In this document: positions 17,595 to 26,299 of the stretch, piece by piece
How positions within the stretch are numbered: position 1 is the first letter of the stretch
Layout: each line of letters begins with the position of its first letter
Assembly: GCF_019510245.1 (NCBI RefSeq)
Contig: NZ_JAEKKT010000164.1
Coordinates: 30,907-94,906 of the forward strand
DNA length: 64,000 nucleotides
Reading direction: 5' to 3'
DNA from: Streptomyces sp.
GTDB lineage: Bacteria; Actinomycetota; Actinomycetes; Streptomycetales; Streptomycetaceae
The notes under the pieces: generated by a model
The model's input: only the letters and a program-made list of their open reading frames with translations
Told to the model about the DNA's origin: nothing
Databases searched by the model: none
Program-made: the position numbers and the translations under genes

Positions 17595-18717
17595 TCCACA
17601 TACCGCGCCGGTCGAGGAACGGGCCGTGCAGGTACTCGGCGGCGGGCAGCAGCACATCGGCCACGTCCGGGACCATGTCCGGCGCCGCCGGACCCGACCG
17701 CTGCTGCGGCATCTCGACCAGTGCGGCGGCCTCCGCCGGCCCGGCCACCTCCGCCCGCGCCGCACCGGCACGCTCCGCGCCGGCCTGCGCCAGACCGGCC
17801 TCGGCCAGTTCCACCAGCGCCTCCACCAGCGGCTCGGGGGACGCCTCCACCACGGCGGGCTCCGGCACCGGCAGCGCCGGATGCGGGGTCCGCTCGATGC
17901 GCTCGGTCGTCAGCAGGATCAGGCCGCCCGCCGCCACCGCACCGCAGCCCAGCGCCAGCAGCGTGCCCGTGGCGCCGTAGCGGAACGTCTCGCCGAACAT
18001 CGTGATGCCGACCGCGGCGGCCAGCACCGGGTTGACCACGGTCAGCGTGGCCAGGGGCGCCGCGAGGCCGCCGCCGCGGTAGGCGGCCTGGGAGATCAGG
18101 ACGCCCGCGACGGCGTAGGCGCCGATCACTGACAGCCAGAGCAGGTCGGCCGTGGCGATCCCGCCGTCCCAGTCGATCGCCACGACCTTGGTGAACACCG
18201 AGGACATGCCGAAGGCTATGCCGGACGCGGTGGCGAGCAGCACGCTGCGCACCGCCGGGTGCCGGTGCGCGGCCCGGCCCGCGATCATCAGCGCGACGAC
18301 CGCCCCGCCGGTGACCAGCGCGACCCCGATCCGCCCGGCGGAGTCCAGGGAGTGCGAGTCGGAGGAGCCGACCAGGGAGAGCAGACCGGCCAGACCGACG
18401 GTCGCCATGATCGCGCCCCGCCAGGCGGTCGCCCCGGCCCTGCGGCCGACGAAGAGGGCCGCCATGGGCAGCGCGAAGACGATGGTGAGCGCGCCCAGCG
18501 GCTGGACCAGGCTCAGCGGGCCGTAGGCGAGTGCCACCACGTGCAGCAGACCGCCGAGGCCGTTGAGCGCCATCGCCCCCCACCAGCTCGGGCGGCGCAG
18601 CGGCGCGTACTGCTCGTCGGGGGAGGAGACCGCCACCTGTTCCTGCACGATCGCCCCGCCGGCGTAGGCGACGGCGGAGACGAAGGAAAGCAACACGGAC
18701 AGCGCGAGGGCGCTCAT
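17584..18717 (-). CDS. DMT-superfamily (EamA-like) transporter
   Basis: A 377-residue integral membrane protein with about ten helices arranged as two EamA-like halves: ALALSVLLSFVSAVAYAGGAI, LVQPLGALTIVFALPMAAL in the first and ATASGIAFGMSSVFTKV, LTVVNPVLAAAVGITMFGE in the second. The repeated NPV/QPL-type helix motif before the last helices is typical. A long Ala/Glu-rich cytoplasmic tail of about 80 residues follows the last helix. Substrate is unknown. ATG 18717 follows AGAGGAG. Its 3' end overlaps the convergent LysM/M23 gene. Confidence 0.85.
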   Translation of the reverse strand: MSALALSVLLSFVSAVAYAGGAIVQEQVAVSSPDEQYAPLRRPSWWGAMALNGLGGLLHVVALAYGPLSLVQPLGALTIVFALPMAALFVGRRAGATAWRGAIMATVGLAGLLSLVGSSDSHSLDSAGRIGVALVTGGAVVALMIAGRAAHRHPAVRSVLLATASGIAFGMSSVFTKVVAIDWDGGIATADLLWLSVIGAYAVAGVLISQAAYRGGGLAAPLATLTVVNPVLAAAVGITMFGETFRYGATGTLLALGCGAVAAGGLILLTTERIERTPHPALPVPEPAVVEASPEPLVEALVELAEAGLAQAGAERAGAARAEVAGPAEAAALVEMPQQRSGPAAPDMVPDVADVLLPAAEYLHGPFLDRRGMWIRS

Positions 18718-18946
18718 GCTCGGCTCCTCTGCGCCAGCCGGGGCCGGTTGGCCCCGCGCGGTGATCGGTCGGCTTCCATGAGCAACACTCTGCCCGTCCG
18801 CGTGCTTCCCGTCGTCGTACCTGAGCACCTAATGGGTCCTACTACCGATGGAGTACGGCGGGATCCTGATCATCCCCAGGGTGGGGGCCGCCGGGTGGAG
18901 GCGGTGCGCGCCCGGGATTCCGGGCGGCCTGGTACTACTGCTGTTC

Positions 18947-19747
18947 GTGGACCTGTTCGAGGACCTGGACCCCCAACTCGCCGCGCTCCGCCCGCTCGGC
19001 GGCTTCTTCGTCCTGCGCACGGTCCGGCCTGCGGTAGGAGACTGCGGCCCGGCGCGGACCGACCGATCGACGACCTTGGTAAAGGCCTATGAAAAACTCA
19101 CGTCGGATGTTTACCGTGATGTGCTGACTTTCCGTGTCGACACCGTTTCGCGGCGTCTGGGCACCGCGGAGCCCCGGGTCGCCGCCTCCATCGCCCACCA
19201 GGCGCTGGCCGCCCGGCTCTGGTCGGTCGCCCTCGGCTGCGCCGTCCGCTACGGCCGTCTCCCCGACCTGGGCCCCGGTCTGCTCCACTGGGATCCCGGG
19301 GCCACCGCCCCCGACGACCTCTGGCTCACCGAGGTGCGCGCGCTGCCGGACGCCACCGCCCCGGCCGGCCCCGTGACCCTCGCCGAGGCCGTCGTACGAG
19401 TCGTCGGGCACGGCCATCTCGAACCCCTGGGGGCGGCCCTGCGGGACCGGTACGGTCTCGCCGCCGGCCTGCTGCGGGGCAACGCCGGCTCCGCGCTGGC
19501 AGGCGCCGTACGGGAGCTGGACCGCTGGGCACGTGCGAACAACTGTGCCGATGCGGCCGCCCGGACCCGCGCCCTCGCCGACGCCCTCTTCGCGCACCCC
19601 CTGCTGAGCACCACCGGCACCCGTACCGGCCTGGCCTTCCGGCGGCGCAGCTGCTGCCTCTACTACCGGGTACCGGGCGGCGGGGTCTGCGGTGACTGTT
19701 GTTTCACACAACCACCGCGCTCTTCCCCGCGCGCCGCATCTGGGTGA
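18947..19747 (+). CDS. FhuF-like [2Fe-2S] ferric-siderophore reductase family protein
   Basis: A 266-residue protein whose C-terminus carries the [2Fe-2S] signature CCLYYRVPGGGVCGDCCF, as in FhuF and related ferric-siderophore reductases. The body is alanine-rich and helical, with AARLWSVALGCAV, LHWDPGA and GNAGSALAGAVRELDRW typical of the actinobacterial (2Fe-2S)-binding subfamily. It would act in the cytoplasm to release iron from imported siderophores. The start is uncertain: GTG 18947 best fits the family N-terminus, but an ATG at 18848 is in frame. A sequence resembling half of an IdeR/DmdR iron box (GAGCACCTAA) lies near 18822-18831. The next gene starts 38 bases later. Confidence 0.75.
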   Translation: MDLFEDLDPQLAALRPLGGFFVLRTVRPAVGDCGPARTDRSTTLVKAYEKLTSDVYRDVLTFRVDTVSRRLGTAEPRVAASIAHQALAARLWSVALGCAVRYGRLPDLGPGLLHWDPGATAPDDLWLTEVRALPDATAPAGPVTLAEAVVRVVGHGHLEPLGAALRDRYGLAAGLLRGNAGSALAGAVRELDRWARANNCADAAARTRALADALFAHPLLSTTGTRTGLAFRRRSCCLYYRVPGGGVCGDCCFTQPPRSSPRAASG

Positions 19748-19785
19748 CCATGGAACAACCGGCCGTGGAGAGCGAGGGGTTGCGG

Positions 19786-20937
19786 GTGCGAGTCGGACTG
19801 CTGACCCGGGAGTACCCCCCGGACGTCTACGGCGGCGCGGGTGTTCACGTGGAGTTCCTCGCCAGGGAGTTGCGTCCCCTGGTCGACCTGGAGGTGCACT
19901 GCTGGGGCGAGGGCCGCGGGGTCGGCGTCGTCCGGCACCGCCCCTGGACCGCCCTGGACACCGCCAACGACGCGCTGCGCACCTTCTCCGTGGACCTCGC
20001 CATGGCCGCGGGCCTGGAAGGCCGTGAGCTCGTGCACTCCCACACCTGGTACGCCAACCTGGCCGGCCACGTGGCCAAGATGCTGTACGGCGTCCCGCAC
20101 GTGGTGACCGCCCACTCGCTGGAGCCGCTGCGGCCCTGGAAGGCAGAGCAACTCGGCGGCGGCTACGCCCTGTCGAGCTGGGCCGAGCGCAGTGCGGTCG
20201 AGGCCGCCGACGGCGTGATCGCGGTGTCCGGGGCGATGCGCACGGACATCCTCGACTGCTATCCCGCCCTGGACCCGGCGAAGGTCCACGTCGTGCACAA
20301 CGGCATCGACACCACCCTCTACCGCCCGGACCGCGCGACCGACGTCCTGGCCCGGATCGGCATCGACCCGGCCCGCCCGTACGTCCTGTTCGTCGGTCGT
20401 ATCACCCGCCAGAAGGGCGTGCCCCATCTGCTGCGCGCGGTGCGGGACATCGACCCGGCGGCGCAGGTCGTACTGTGCGCGGGAGCGCCCGACACGCCGG
20501 AGATCGACCGGGAGTTCCGCGAACTGTTCGCGGAGCTGAGCCGGGTCCGCGAGGGCGTGCACTGGATCCCGCAGATGCTGCCGCGCGCCGACGTCATCCA
20601 ACTCCTCACCCACGCGGCCGTGTTCGCCTGCCCGTCGGTCTACGAGCCGCTCGGCATCGTCAACCTGGAGGCGATGGCCTGCGGGACCCCCGTGGTGGCG
20701 TCCCGGGTCGGCGGGATCCCCGAGGTCGTCGAGGACGGCAAGACCGGCCTGCTGGTCGACCTGGACGACGACTTCGAGGACGGCCTGGCGCGGGCCCTGG
20801 ACGCCGTCGTCGGCGACCGGGAGACGGCCCGCCGGATGGGCGAGGCCGGACGGGAGCGCGCCGTGGGGGAGTTCGGCTGGGACGCGGTGGCCCGGCGCAC
20901 GGTCCGGCTCTACGACGAGATCCTCAAGCAGGTGTAA
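19786..20937 (+). CDS. glgA: GT4 glycogen synthase / maltose-1-phosphate synthase (GlgA/GlgM type)
   Basis: A 383-residue GT4 glycosyltransferase. It matches the short actinobacterial GlgA (also called GlgM), which transfers glucose from ADP-glucose to glucose-1-phosphate or glucan, feeding the GlgE pathway. Seen: MRVGLLTREYPPDVYGGAGVH glycine-loop start (core TREYPPDVYGGAG), HSHTWYANLAG, PYVLFVGRITRQKGVPHLL, and the GT-B nucleotide-sugar motif CPSVYEPLGIVNLEAMACG with the paired glutamates. GTG 19786 has AGGGG upstream and gives the usual N-terminus; ATG 19750 would add 12 residues. It is next to glgC, which makes its substrate. Confidence 0.9.
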   Translation: MRVGLLTREYPPDVYGGAGVHVEFLARELRPLVDLEVHCWGEGRGVGVVRHRPWTALDTANDALRTFSVDLAMAAGLEGRELVHSHTWYANLAGHVAKMLYGVPHVVTAHSLEPLRPWKAEQLGGGYALSSWAERSAVEAADGVIAVSGAMRTDILDCYPALDPAKVHVVHNGIDTTLYRPDRATDVLARIGIDPARPYVLFVGRITRQKGVPHLLRAVRDIDPAAQVVLCAGAPDTPEIDREFRELFAELSRVREGVHWIPQMLPRADVIQLLTHAAVFACPSVYEPLGIVNLEAMACGTPVVASRVGGIPEVVEDGKTGLLVDLDDDFEDGLARALDAVVGDRETARRMGEAGRERAVGEFGWDAVARRTVRLYDEILKQV

Positions 20938-20950
20938 CGACAGGCGTAAC

Positions 20951-20967
20951 GAACAGGCTGCCTGTTC
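20951..20967. promoter_or_regulatory. Inverted repeat between glgA and glgC
   Basis: GAACAGG, three bases, CCTGTTC: seven-base arms 13 bases after the glgA stop. There is no U-run. It could be a weak terminator, an operator for glgC, or an mRNA hairpin that uncouples expression of the two genes. Confidence 0.4.
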
Positions 20968-21041
20968 GACGCGATCCCGGGGCAGGCTTAGCGGATGTGC
21001 TCCCAGGGCAGGCATGGAGCACCAGGGTGAGGGGAGCGACC

Positions 21042-22262
21042 ATGCGTCGTGGTGGGCCTTCGGTACTCGGGATCGTGCTGGCCGGCGGGGAGGGCAAGCG
21101 CCTGATGCCGCTGACCGCCGACCGGGCGAAACCGGCTGTCACCTTCGGCGGTACCTACCGCCTGGTCGACTTCGTGCTGTCCAACCTCGTCAACGCGGAC
21201 GTGCTGCGCATCTGCGTGCTGACCCAGTACAAGTCGCACTCGCTGGACCGGCACATCACCACCACCTGGCGGATGTCCAGCCTGCTCGGCAACTACGTCA
21301 CCCCGGTCCCCGCGCAGCAGCGGCTCGGCCCGCGCTGGTACCTGGGCAGCGCCGACGCCCTCCTGCAGTCCCTCAACCTGGTCCACGACGAACAGCCCGA
21401 CTACGTCGCGGTGTTCGGCGCCGACCACGTCTACCGCATGGACCCCCGGCAGATGCTCCAGCAGCACGTCGAGGGCGGCGCCGGGGTCACGGTCGCGGGC
21501 ATCCGCATCCCGCGCGCGGAGTCCTCGGCGTTCGGGGTGATCACCCCGGGCTCGGACGGCCAGACGATAGAGACCTTCCTGGAGAAGCCCGCGGACCCGC
21601 CGGGTCTGCCGGACGCCCCGGACTGCGTCTTCGCCTCCATGGGCAACTACATCTTCACCACCAAGGCCCTGGTGGAGGCCCTGCACCGGGACGCCGAGGA
21701 CGACGACTCGGTGCACGACATGGGCGGCTCGATCCTGCCCCAGCTCACCGCCCGCGGCGAGGCCCAGCTCTACGACTTCGCCGCCAACCACGTCCCCGGC
21801 GAGACCAGCCGCGACCGCGGCTACTGGCGGGACGTCGGCACCCTCGACGCGTACTACGACGCCCACATGGACCTGATCGCCGAGCGGCCCGCCTTCAACC
21901 TCTTCAACCGCAGCTGGCCCATCTACACCCACTCGTACCAGCTCTCCCCGGCCCGTTTCAACGCCGGCGGCATGGCAAGCGAGTCCATCATCAGCGCGGG
22001 CTGCCTGATCCGGGGCCAGGTCACCCGGTCCGTGCTGTCGCCGGGCGTGCGGGTCGACCCGGGCGCGGTGGTCCAGGGGTCGGTGCTGCACGACAACGTC
22101 GTCGTGGGGCGGGGCGCGGTGGTGCGCGGCGCGGTCCTGGACAAGAACGTCGAGGTCCCGCCGGGCGCGACGATAGGCGTCAACCCGGACCGGGACGCCG
22201 AGCTGTACACCGTCTCCAAGGGCGGGGTCATCGCCCTCGGGAAGGGACAGATCGTCTCGTAG
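21042..22262 (+). CDS. glgC: Glucose-1-phosphate adenylyltransferase
   Basis: A 406-residue ADP-glucose pyrophosphorylase, the committed step of glycogen and GlgE-type alpha-glucan synthesis (glucose-1-phosphate + ATP to ADP-glucose + PPi). The nucleotidyltransferase domain starts with GIVLAGGEGKRLMPLTADRA and contains WYLGSADALLQSLN, FGADHVYRMD and the glucose-1-phosphate site FLEKPADPP. The C-terminal left-handed beta-helix reads SIISAGCLIRGQVTRSVLSPG. ATG 21042 follows GAGGGGAG. The 104-base gap after glgA contains an inverted repeat. Regulation by glycolytic metabolites is typical of the family and not visible here. Confidence 0.96.
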   Translation: MRRGGPSVLGIVLAGGEGKRLMPLTADRAKPAVTFGGTYRLVDFVLSNLVNADVLRICVLTQYKSHSLDRHITTTWRMSSLLGNYVTPVPAQQRLGPRWYLGSADALLQSLNLVHDEQPDYVAVFGADHVYRMDPRQMLQQHVEGGAGVTVAGIRIPRAESSAFGVITPGSDGQTIETFLEKPADPPGLPDAPDCVFASMGNYIFTTKALVEALHRDAEDDDSVHDMGGSILPQLTARGEAQLYDFAANHVPGETSRDRGYWRDVGTLDAYYDAHMDLIAERPAFNLFNRSWPIYTHSYQLSPARFNAGGMASESIISAGCLIRGQVTRSVLSPGVRVDPGAVVQGSVLHDNVVVGRGAVVRGAVLDKNVEVPPGATIGVNPDRDAELYTVSKGGVIALGKGQIVS

Positions 22263-22393
22263 CCCTCGTGCGCACGCCAACTCGCGCGCGACGCGCTGTG
22301 AGTGAATAACCCTCATTTGCCGGACTTTGGGGCCCTCTCCCCTCACGATGCAGACAGCGATGTCGAACTGTCGAACTTCGGAGGTCGTCCGAC

Positions 22394-24715
22394 ATGAGAG
22401 GGACCCGGTGCACACGGCTGTGCCTCGCCGCCGTGCTGACAGCGTCCGCGCTGCTCGCCGCCCCCGCCGCGGGGGCCGCCGAACCGGCCGGCGGCCGCCT
22501 CGCCGACCTGGTGAACCCCTTCATCGGCAGCCAGGACGAGGGCAACACGTTCCCCGGCGCGGCCGTGCCCTTCGGCATGGTGCAGCTTTCTCCGGACACC
22601 GGGCACAGCACCGGCTACGACTACTCCCAGCACCGGATCCGCGGCTTCTCCCTGGTCCACCTCTCGGGTGTCGGCTGCGCCATCGGCGGTGACCTGCCCG
22701 TGCTGCCCACCACCGGGGACGTCACGCAGACGGACTACGCCGAGTACGCCGCCGGGTTCGACCACGCCCACGAGGCGGCCGTCCCCGGCTACTACCGCGT
22801 CGGCCTCGACTCGGGCGTGACGGCCGAGCTGACCGCGACCGCCCGCACCGGCGTCCAGCGCTACACCTTCCCGGCCACCGGCAAGGCCAACGTCCTGCTC
22901 AACGCCCACCAGGCGCTGCACAAGCCGGTCAGCAGCGACGTCGAGATCCTCGACGACCACACCGTCCGGACCAGGATCACCGGCCACGGCTTCTGCCGCG
23001 AGACCGCCCCGTACACCGTCTACACGGTCACCCGCTTCAGCCGCCCCTTCACCGCGTACGGCACCTGGAACGGCACCGCGGTCACCCCCGGCTCGCGCGC
23101 CGGAGCCGACGGCGCCTACGTCCGCTTCGACACCACCCGGGACCGTACGGTCGAGGCGACCACCGCTCTCTCGTACGTCGACGCGCACGGCGCCGAGGCC
23201 AATCTGCGCGCCGAGGGCGGCCGTTCGTTCGACGCGGTACGGCGGCAGGCCCGGGACGCCTGGGAGCGGCGGCTCACCGGCATCCGTGTCCAGGGCGGCA
23301 CCCCGACCCTGCGCCGTACCTTCTACTCGTCCCTGTACCGCACCTTCCTCGCGCCCAACGTCGGCGAGGACGCCGACGGCCGCTACACCGGCTGGGACCG
23401 CCGGATCCACCGCGCCGAGGGGTTCACCTACTACCAGAACTGGTCGCTCTGGGACACCTACCGCACCCAGGCGCAGGCACTCGCCCTGCTCGCCCCGCGC
23501 GAGGCCCGCGACATGGCCCTGTCGGTGCTGAAGATCGACGAGGAGGGCGGCTGGCTGCCCAAGTGGGGCTACGGCACGGTCGAGACGAACATCATGACCG
23601 GCGACCCGGTCACCCCCTTCCTGACCACCGCCTACCAGCTGGGCCTGCTCAAGGGGCACGAGGAGCGCGCCTACCGGGCGCTGAAGAAGAACGCCGACGG
23701 CGTGCCGCCGGCAGCCAACGCCGGGGTCGGCCGGGAGGCCAACGCCGAGTACCTCGCCGACGGCTTCGCGCCGTACCTCAAGGGCCGCCCGCACACCAAG
23801 GTGGGCGACTCCGACTACGACCACGGCGCCTCCGTCACCCTGGAGTACGCGCTGTCCGACGCGATGCTCGCGCAGCTGGCCCGGGATCTCGGCCATGTCG
23901 AGGACGCGGCCCGCTACGCCACCCGGGCGCAGAACTACCGCAACGTCTTCGACCCCTCCACCGGCTTCTTCCGCGCCCGCGACGGCTCCGGCCTCTTCAC
24001 CGGCGATCCCGACCCGGCCCGCGGCATCGGCTTCCACGAGGGCACCGCCTGGCAGTACCAGTGGCTCGTCCCGCAGGACCTGCCCGGCGTGATCTCCCTG
24101 ATCGGCGGCGAGCGCGCCGCCAACGCCCGCCTCGACTCGTTCTTCGCCTACGGCAAACTGCTCGCCGACCCGGAGAAGACCGCGCGCGAGGTGTGGGTGC
24201 ACGGCAACGCGTACGCCTACTACAACGCGGCCGTCTACAACCCCATGAACGAGCCCGACCTGATCGCCCCGTACACCTACCTCTCCACCGGCCAGCCCTG
24301 GAAGACCACCGACGTGGTGCACGCGGCGCTGACCCTGTTCACCGACGGCCCGACCGGGATGACCGGCAACGACGACCTCGGGACCATGTCCGCCTGGAAC
24401 GTCCTGTCGTCCCTCGGCCTCTTCCCGGTACAGCCCGGCTACGGCACCTGGGGCCTGTCCACGCCCGTGTTCGACCGGGCCGACGTCCGCCTCGACCGGC
24501 GCTTCTGGCCGAGCGGCGGGTTCACGGTGACCGCACCGGGGACCTCCCCCGACCACCGGTACATCCAGCGGGCCCGCACCGACGGCACCGACTACGGCCG
24601 CACCTATCTGACGACCGGTGCGCTGCGCTCCCTGCGGTCGCTGGCGTTCACGGTCGGCCCGCGCCCGTCGGAGTGGGGTACGTCACCCGAGGCGGGACCA
24701 CCGGCGCTGAAATGA
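22394..24715 (+). CDS. Secreted GH92 alpha-1,2-mannosidase-family glycosidase
   Basis: A 773-residue exported GH92 enzyme. A Sec signal peptide (basic MRGTRCTR, hydrophobic core, cleavage about residue 29 after GAA) precedes the family start VNPFIGSQDEGNTFPGAAVPFG. The N-terminal beta-sandwich is followed by a six-hairpin catalytic domain with GGWLPKWGYGTVETNIMTGD, EGTAWQYQWLVPQD and the catalytic loop GMTGNDDLGTMSAWNVLSSLG. GH92 enzymes are calcium-dependent exo-mannosidases acting on alpha-1,2/3/4/6-mannosides, including N-glycan trimming. Length fits. ATG 22394 follows GGAGG. It is monocistronic with a clear terminator behind it. It may supply the mannose-glycan locus at 32-43 kb. Confidence 0.92.
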   Translation: MRGTRCTRLCLAAVLTASALLAAPAAGAAEPAGGRLADLVNPFIGSQDEGNTFPGAAVPFGMVQLSPDTGHSTGYDYSQHRIRGFSLVHLSGVGCAIGGDLPVLPTTGDVTQTDYAEYAAGFDHAHEAAVPGYYRVGLDSGVTAELTATARTGVQRYTFPATGKANVLLNAHQALHKPVSSDVEILDDHTVRTRITGHGFCRETAPYTVYTVTRFSRPFTAYGTWNGTAVTPGSRAGADGAYVRFDTTRDRTVEATTALSYVDAHGAEANLRAEGGRSFDAVRRQARDAWERRLTGIRVQGGTPTLRRTFYSSLYRTFLAPNVGEDADGRYTGWDRRIHRAEGFTYYQNWSLWDTYRTQAQALALLAPREARDMALSVLKIDEEGGWLPKWGYGTVETNIMTGDPVTPFLTTAYQLGLLKGHEERAYRALKKNADGVPPAANAGVGREANAEYLADGFAPYLKGRPHTKVGDSDYDHGASVTLEYALSDAMLAQLARDLGHVEDAARYATRAQNYRNVFDPSTGFFRARDGSGLFTGDPDPARGIGFHEGTAWQYQWLVPQDLPGVISLIGGERAANARLDSFFAYGKLLADPEKTAREVWVHGNAYAYYNAAVYNPMNEPDLIAPYTYLSTGQPWKTTDVVHAALTLFTDGPTGMTGNDDLGTMSAWNVLSSLGLFPVQPGYGTWGLSTPVFDRADVRLDRRFWPSGGFTVTAPGTSPDHRYIQRARTDGTDYGRTYLTTGALRSLRSLAFTVGPRPSEWGTSPEAGPPALK

Positions 24716-24731
24716 CCTCAGGTGCCGCAGG

Positions 24732-24761
24732 AGTCCCGCCTCTTTCGGAGGAGGCGGGACT
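24732..24761 (+). terminator. Hairpin terminator after the GH92 gene
   Basis: Perfect 11-base arms AGTCCCGCCTC and GAGGCGGGACT around TTTCGGAG, 17 bases after the stop. A short TTAAT follows rather than a U-run, which is common for terminators in high-GC actinobacteria. Confidence 0.75.
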
Positions 24762-24864
24762 TAATCTGCTGTTAACTGAGCGTAGCGTGATCGTACTTGA
24801 CCGTAATCATGAGTCGGCGTTTGACTGCTGATCCACCCTCCGTCCACACGAGGCATCCTCTTCG

Positions 24865-26196
24865 ATGACTGCGACTGCTGACCTGCTCGCCCCGCTCGAC
24901 CTGGCGTTCTGGAACATCGAGTCCGAACACCACCCGATGCACCTCGGCGCGCTGGGCGTCTTCTCGGCGCACTCGCCGACCGCCGGGGCGCACGCCGCCG
25001 ACCTGCTCGCGGCCCGGGCCGCCGCCGTGCCCGGACTGCGCATGCGCATCAAGGACGTCTGGCAGCCGCTCGCGTTCGGCAGCGCCGCCCGCGAGACCGA
25101 CCCGGACTTCGATCCCCTCAACCACGTCCGGCTGCACGCCCCGACCGCCGACTTCCAGGGCGAAGCCGGCCGGCTGATGGAGCGTCCGCTGGAGCGTGGC
25201 CGGCCGCCCTGGGAGGCACATGTGCTGCCCGGCGAGGACGGGGTGTCCTTCGCGGTGCTGTTCAAGTTCCACCACGCCCTCGCCGACGGGCTGCGCGCCC
25301 TCAAGCTGGCCGCCGGTGTCATGGACCCGCTCGACCTGCCGGTGCGCGCCCCCCGCTCGATCGAGCCGCCGCGGCCGATGCTGGCGCTGCCCGACGTGCG
25401 CAGGCTTCCCGAGCTGGTGCGCGGCGCCCTCTCCGACGTCGGCCGCGCACTCGACATCGGCGCCTCGGTCGCCCTGTCCGCCCTCGGGGTCAGCTCCTCG
25501 GCCGCGCTGAGGTCCGAGCCCACCGGCACCCGGAGCATCGCCGGGGTCGACCTCGACATCGACGACGTGCACCGCGTCCGCAAGGCCGTCGGCGGCACCG
25601 TCAACGACGTGCTGATCGCCGTCGTCGCCGGCGCCCTGCGCCGCTGGCTGGACGAACGCGGCGACGGCAGCGACGGCGTCGCCCCGCGCGCCCTGATCCC
25701 CGTCTCCCAGCGCCGGCCGCGTACCGCGTCCCCCCAGGGCAACCGGCTCTCCGGGTACCTGATACGGCTCCCGGTCGACAACCCTGACCCGCTCGCCCGC
25801 CTCGACCGCGTCCGCACGGCGATGGTCCGCAACAAGGACGCCGGCCCCAACCGGGGCGCCGGTGCCGTCGCCCTGCTCGCCGACCACGTGCCCGCGCTCG
25901 GGCACCGGCTCGGCGGGCCGCTCGTCGGCCAGGCCGCCCGGCTCTGGTTCGACATCCTGGTCACCAGCGTGCCGCTGCCGGGCGTCGGCCTGCGCCTCGG
26001 CGGTCACCCGCTCACGGCCGTCTACCCGCTGGCCCCGCTCGCGCCCGGCCAGTCCCTGGCGGTCGCCATCTCCACCTACCGCAACCACGTCCACTACGGC
26101 CTGGTCGCCGACGCGAGCGCCGTCCCCGACCTCGACGTGCTGGCCCGTGCGGTCACCGACGAGGTGGTCTCGCTGATCGCGGTCTGCGATCCATGA
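24865..26196 (+). CDS. WS/DGAT-family wax ester synthase / diacylglycerol acyltransferase
   Basis: A 443-residue acyltransferase that esterifies fatty alcohols or diacylglycerol with acyl-CoA, giving storage lipids; Streptomyces accumulate triacylglycerol this way. The catalytic motif HHALADG is at about residues 137-143 (FKFHHALADGLRALKL). Other blocks are LDLAFWNIESEHHPMHLG at the N-terminus, GGTVNDVLIAVVAGALRRWL and PLAPLAPGQSLAVAISTY near the end. No membrane helix or signal. ATG 24865 follows GAGGCA at moderate distance. It sits alone between the GH92 terminator and an SDR gene. Confidence 0.92.
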   Translation: MTATADLLAPLDLAFWNIESEHHPMHLGALGVFSAHSPTAGAHAADLLAARAAAVPGLRMRIKDVWQPLAFGSAARETDPDFDPLNHVRLHAPTADFQGEAGRLMERPLERGRPPWEAHVLPGEDGVSFAVLFKFHHALADGLRALKLAAGVMDPLDLPVRAPRSIEPPRPMLALPDVRRLPELVRGALSDVGRALDIGASVALSALGVSSSAALRSEPTGTRSIAGVDLDIDDVHRVRKAVGGTVNDVLIAVVAGALRRWLDERGDGSDGVAPRALIPVSQRRPRTASPQGNRLSGYLIRLPVDNPDPLARLDRVRTAMVRNKDAGPNRGAGAVALLADHVPALGHRLGGPLVGQAARLWFDILVTSVPLPGVGLRLGGHPLTAVYPLAPLAPGQSLAVAISTYRNHVHYGLVADASAVPDLDVLARAVTDEVVSLIAVCDP

Positions 26197-26299
26197 TCCG
26201 GTCGGGTTTGGAGGTATCGCCCGGCGCTCCGTAAAATTCCCCGTTCGAAAGCGGGCGCGAGTCGGAGCGCCGCTGGTGGATCAGGGAAGCGGCAGCGCG

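Noticed and set aside
22343..24556. 737-codon minus-strand frame over the GH92 gene
   Set aside because: Shadow of the third-position GC bias; Gly/Val/Asp-rich without domains.
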